DNA of 64,000 nt. Origin: Jatrophihabitans sp. GAS493 (GTDB taxonomy: Bacteria; Actinomycetota; Actinomycetes; Mycobacteriales; Jatrophihabitantaceae). Within the stretch, counting starts at the first letter, position 1. The number at the start of each line of letters is the position of its first letter. Both the position numbers and the translations under genes were made by a program. Positions 60,515 to 64,000 of the stretch are shown here, one piece after another. Where the stretch lies: the NCBI RefSeq assembly GCF_900230215.1, contig NZ_LT907982.1, positions 2,108,001-2,172,000 of the forward strand, written 5' to 3'. The notes beneath the pieces are model-generated. The model was not told the DNA's origin, searched no databases, and was given only the letters and a program-made list of their open reading frames with translations.

Positions 60515-60557
60515 TAACCTTGGCTACGTGTCACAGAACGGAGCGTCGTCATGCTGA
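60515..60557 (+). promoter_or_regulatory. -10 box and possible leaderless mini-ORF before mec
   Basis: TAACCT at 60515-60520 is seven nt before a GTG at 60528. That GTG opens a nine-codon ORF ending in a Cys codon and TGA at 60555-60557, overlapping the mec ATG (60551) out of frame. The mec gene has its own SD GGAG at 60540-60543. Translation of the mini-ORF is unproven. Confidence 0.3.
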
Positions 60558-60973
60558 CGATTGACGTCGCCACCCGCGACGCCATCGTCGCGCATGCCCG
60601 TCGCGATCACCCCGACGAAGCCTGCGGCGTGGTAGCCGGCCGCGAAGACTCCGACCGCCCCACCCGCTACATCCCGATGCTGAACGCAGCCCGTTCGCCC
60701 ACGTTCTACGAGTTCGACTCGGTGGACCTGCTGCACCTCTACCAGGAGATGGCGAAGCTCGATGAGGAGCCGGTGATCATCTATCACTCGCACACCTCCA
60801 CCGAGGCGTACCCGTCGCGCACCGACATCTCCTACGCCTCCGAGCCCAACGCCCACTACGTGCTCGTCTCCACCCGCGAGGAGCTCGGCGAGGAGGTCGA
60901 GTTCCGCTCCTACCGGATCGTCGACGGGGTGGTCACCGAGGAGCCGATCACGGTGGTCGAGTCCTATGGATGA
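60551..60973 (+). CDS. mec: JAMM metalloprotease Mec, CysO-cysteine hydrolase (140 aa)
   Basis: This JAB/MPN zinc protease has the JAMM motif His79-x-His81-x7-Ser89-x2-Asp92 and upstream Glu23 (PDEACGVVAG). In M. tuberculosis Mec releases cysteine from the CysO C-terminus. It is placed in order with cysO and cysM, as in that organism, so the function transfer is strong. Confidence 0.92.
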   Translation: MLTIDVATRDAIVAHARRDHPDEACGVVAGREDSDRPTRYIPMLNAARSPTFYEFDSVDLLHLYQEMAKLDEEPVIIYHSHTSTEAYPSRTDISYASEPNAHYVLVSTREELGEEVEFRSYRIVDGVVTEEPITVVESYG

Positions 60974-61125
60974 GGTGACTTCGCCCACCCCAACGCGCTC
61001 CTAGGCCGGGATGGGACGATATGAGCAGCCACACGCGTTACAAGGACGTCACCACACTGCCCGTCAGCCTCCGGCTGTCCCACCAACAGCCAGTCCGGCT
61101 GTGCAAACAAGGAGTTACCCAAGAC

Positions 61126-62386
<1,261 letters not shown>

Positions 62387-62502
62387 CGCCCCTAGGCCCC
62401 CGACCGTGGCCTCAGCGGTGAGCGGATCGGGCACGGGCTGATCACGGCTGAGGCGTCCGCCGCAGATCTGGGATCTCGGCTCTGACGGCGCCGGGAGTTG
62501 GC

Positions 62503-62508
62503 TACCCT
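62503..62508 (+). promoter_or_regulatory. -10 box for leaderless rhomboid transcript
   Basis: TACCCT lies seven nt before the GTG at 62516, so transcription could start at the start codon. Confidence 0.45.
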
Positions 62509-62515
62509 AATTGAC

Positions 62516-63199
62516 GTGACCTTCGTTCCGCACCGCCGGCGTCTGCTGGAGAGCACCGAGGACGCGGAGCCGATGAACTGGGCCCGCGCTCTGCTGCTGA
62601 TGGGCATCGCCGCCGGCGTGCTCTGGGTCATCGAGATCGTGAACTGGACGCTCGATCAGCGACTGGATCGCTTCGGCCTTCGCCCTCGCGAACTCGCGGG
62701 GCTCGAGGGTGTCGTCACGATGCCGTTCCTGCACTCCGGCCTGTGGCCGCTGCTGTCGAACACCCCGGCCTTCATCGTCCTCGGCTGGGCCGTACTCATC
62801 TCCGGCCTGCGCGTCTGGGCGGTATCCACGAGCCTCATCGTCGTGCTCGGTGGGCTGCTGACCTGGTTCGTCGCCCCGAGCGGCCTGATCATCGGGGTCA
62901 GCTCGCTCGTCTTCGGGTGGCTGGGCTACCTGCTGGCCCGCGCCTTCTTCTCCCGCAGGCTCCTCTGGATCATCGGGGCCGTCGTCGCGGCCTTCATGTT
63001 CAGCGGCCTCTTCGCCGGCCTCATCCCGTCGGTGAACAGCAACAGTTCCTGGCAGGCCCACCTCTGCGGGTTCGTCGCCGGTCTCTTCGTCGGCTGGCTG
63101 CTTCACCCGCGCAAGCAGAAGCGACTGCCGCTGCCCGCCAAGGGCAAGCTGCGCAGCTCCGGGCCGGCCGAAGGCACTGCCCCGGCGCCGACCTCATGA
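62516..63199 (+). CDS. Rhomboid-family intramembrane serine protease (227 aa)
   Basis: About six TM helices are present. The oxyanion-type [10 protein letters not shown] (Asn82), the nucleophile Ser129 in IGVSSLVFG, and His182 in [10 protein letters not shown] form the rhomboid dyad. The nucleophile motif is GVSS instead of GxSG. It should cleave TM segments of unknown substrates. GTG 62516 is preferred over a TTG at 62498. The TGA overlaps the murI ATG. The M. tuberculosis equivalent in this position is Rv1337. Confidence 0.87.
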   Translation: MTFVPHRRRLLESTEDAEPMNWARALLLMGIAAGVLWVIEIVNWTLDQRLDRFGLRPRELAGLEGVVTMPFLHSGLWPLLSNTPAFIVLGWAVLISGLRVWAVSTSLIVVLGGLLTWFVAPSGLIIGVSSLVFGWLGYLLARAFFSRRLLWIIGAVVAAFMFSGLFAGLIPSVNSNSSWQAHLCGFVAGLFVGWLLHPRKQKRLPLPAKGKLRSSGPAEGTAPAPTS

Positions 63200-64000
63200 G
63201 CGCCCCCATCACGGCCGAATCACCGATCGGGATCTTCGACTCCGGCGTCGGTGGCCTCACCGTCGCCCGCTCGATCCTCGATCAGCTGCCGAACGAGACG
63301 CTCCTCTACGTCGGCGACACCGCACACTCGCCGTACGGGCCGAAGCCGCTGGCCGACGTTCGGCGCTACTCCCTCGAGGTGATGGACGAGCTGGTCGCGA
63401 CCGGTGTGAAGGCGCTCGTGATCGCCTGCAACAGCGCCAGTGCCGCCTGCCTGCGCGACGCCCGGGAGCGTTACGACGTGCCCGTGGTCGAGGTAATTCT
63501 CCCCGCCGTCCGCCGGGCCGTGGCCGCCACCCGCAACGGCAAGATCGGGGTCATCGGAACCGTCGCGACGATCACCAGCGGGGCGTATCAGGACCTCTTC
63601 GCGGCCGCCCCCGGCGTCGAGGTCTCGGCCGCCGCCTGCCCGCGCTTCGCCGAGTTCGTCGAGCGGGGGGTGACCAGTGGCCGGCAGCTACTCGGACTGG
63701 CCGAGGCTTATCTGGCGCCGCTCAACCATGCGGGCGTCGACACCGTGGTGCTCGGCTGCACGCACTACCCGCTGCTCACCGGGCTCCTCTCGGTGGTTCT
63801 CGGCGATCAGGTCACGCTCGTCTCCAGCGCCGAGGAGACGGCGAAGGACATTTACCGCGTGCTGCTGAGCGACGACCTCCTGCGCCCAGACGATGCGCCG
63901 CCACCGCAACACATCTTCCGGGCCACCGGCTCGGGCGAGATGTTCACCAAGCTCAGTCACCGATTCCTCGGCCCGGACATCATCGATGTCGACGCGGCGG
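63196..64000 (+). CDS. murI: Glutamate racemase (partial, C-terminus outside window)
   Basis: The first 268 codons are visible. The two catalytic Cys lie in [12 protein letters not shown] and [24 protein letters not shown] and [11 protein letters not shown] are family blocks. It makes D-glutamate for peptidoglycan. The ATG overlaps the rhomboid stop. Only the last few residues are cut by the window end. Confidence 0.94.
   Translation, partial: MSAPITAESPIGIFDSGVGGLTVARSILDQLPNETLLYVGDTAHSPYGPKPLADVRRYSLEVMDELVATGVKALVIACNSASAACLRDARERYDVPVVEVILPAVRRAVAATRNGKIGVIGTVATITSGAYQDLFAAAPGVEVSAAACPRFAEFVERGVTSGRQLLGLAEAYLAPLNHAGVDTVVLGCTHYPLLTGLLSVVLGDQVTLVSSAEETAKDIYRVLLSDDLLRPDDAPPPQHIFRATGSGEMFTKLSHRFLGPDIIDVDAA

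Noticed and set aside
61021-61125. N-terminal extension of CysO or a Cys-rich leader before cysO
   Set aside because: The frame has a single Cys codon and no stop before cysO; an SD AAGGAG and the family length support the start at 61126.

Overview
The window is high-GC DNA with long antisense open frames, many GTG/TTG starts, dense ATGA-type start/stop overlaps and several TANNNT-type -10 boxes 6-7 nt before a start codon. These features, together with CysO/Mec/CysM, DUF222-HNH (13E12-type) genes, a TIGR03084 protein and a CtaD-SerB neighbourhood, point to a free-living actinobacterium. Genus cannot be fixed from the sequence alone. No rRNA, tRNA, CRISPR array, integrase or transposase was recognised.

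Region 1 (1-12.9 kb) is a sulfur-type scavenging locus. A partial LysR regulator is divergent from a cysteine-rich 26-codon leader ORF, a run of hairpins and a ten-gene operon. The operon encodes a nitrilotriacetate/DszA-type FMN monooxygenase, a complete peptide/opine-type ABC importer (SBP, two permeases, two ATPases), a second FMN monooxygenase, a PheA/TfdB-type FAD monooxygenase, a luciferase-like oxidoreductase and an alpha/beta hydrolase. The likely logic is import of an organosulfur or related compound, oxidative cleavage and hydrolysis, with attenuation by cysteine supply.

Region 2 (12.9-24.2 kb) is mixed. It holds a DUF222-HNH gene, a DUF1059/PhzF pair, a DHA2 MFS exporter with divergent TetR, a small exported peptide, a DUF1398 gene divergent from a MarR regulator with two operators, a DAPG-hydrolase-like enzyme, and two divergent GGDEF-EAL proteins.

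Region 3 (24.2-35.1 kb) is a second catabolic locus. A FCD-type GntR regulator with three TTGG-N3/4-CCAA operators faces a seven-gene operon (SBP, two permeases, two ATPases, TIM-barrel isomerase, amidase). A deaminase, an SDR and an alpha/beta hydrolase follow.

Region 4 (35.2-52.3 kb) carries a secreted Ig-like protein, a membrane protein, and an ATGA-chained acyl-CoA operon (TIGR03084, AtuA, acyl-CoA dehydrogenase, repeat ORF, carboxyltransferase, biotin carboxylase, acyl-CoA dehydrogenase, enoyl-CoA hydratase, TetR) suited to branched or isoprenoid acids. An inositol-like set (PhyH-type oxygenase, Gfo/Idh/MocA, IolE-like) follows with a divergent LacI regulator.

Region 5 (52.3-64 kb) opens with a second DUF222-HNH gene and a DoxX-like gene, then becomes core genome: ctaD, serB, nicotinamidase, nicotinate phosphoribosyltransferase, clpS, DUF2017, mec, cysO, cysM, rhomboid and murI (cut by the window end). 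From memory this order closely follows the Mycobacterium tuberculosis Rv1330c-Rv1338 block. It links NAD salvage, N-end-rule proteolysis and O-phosphoserine-dependent cysteine synthesis.
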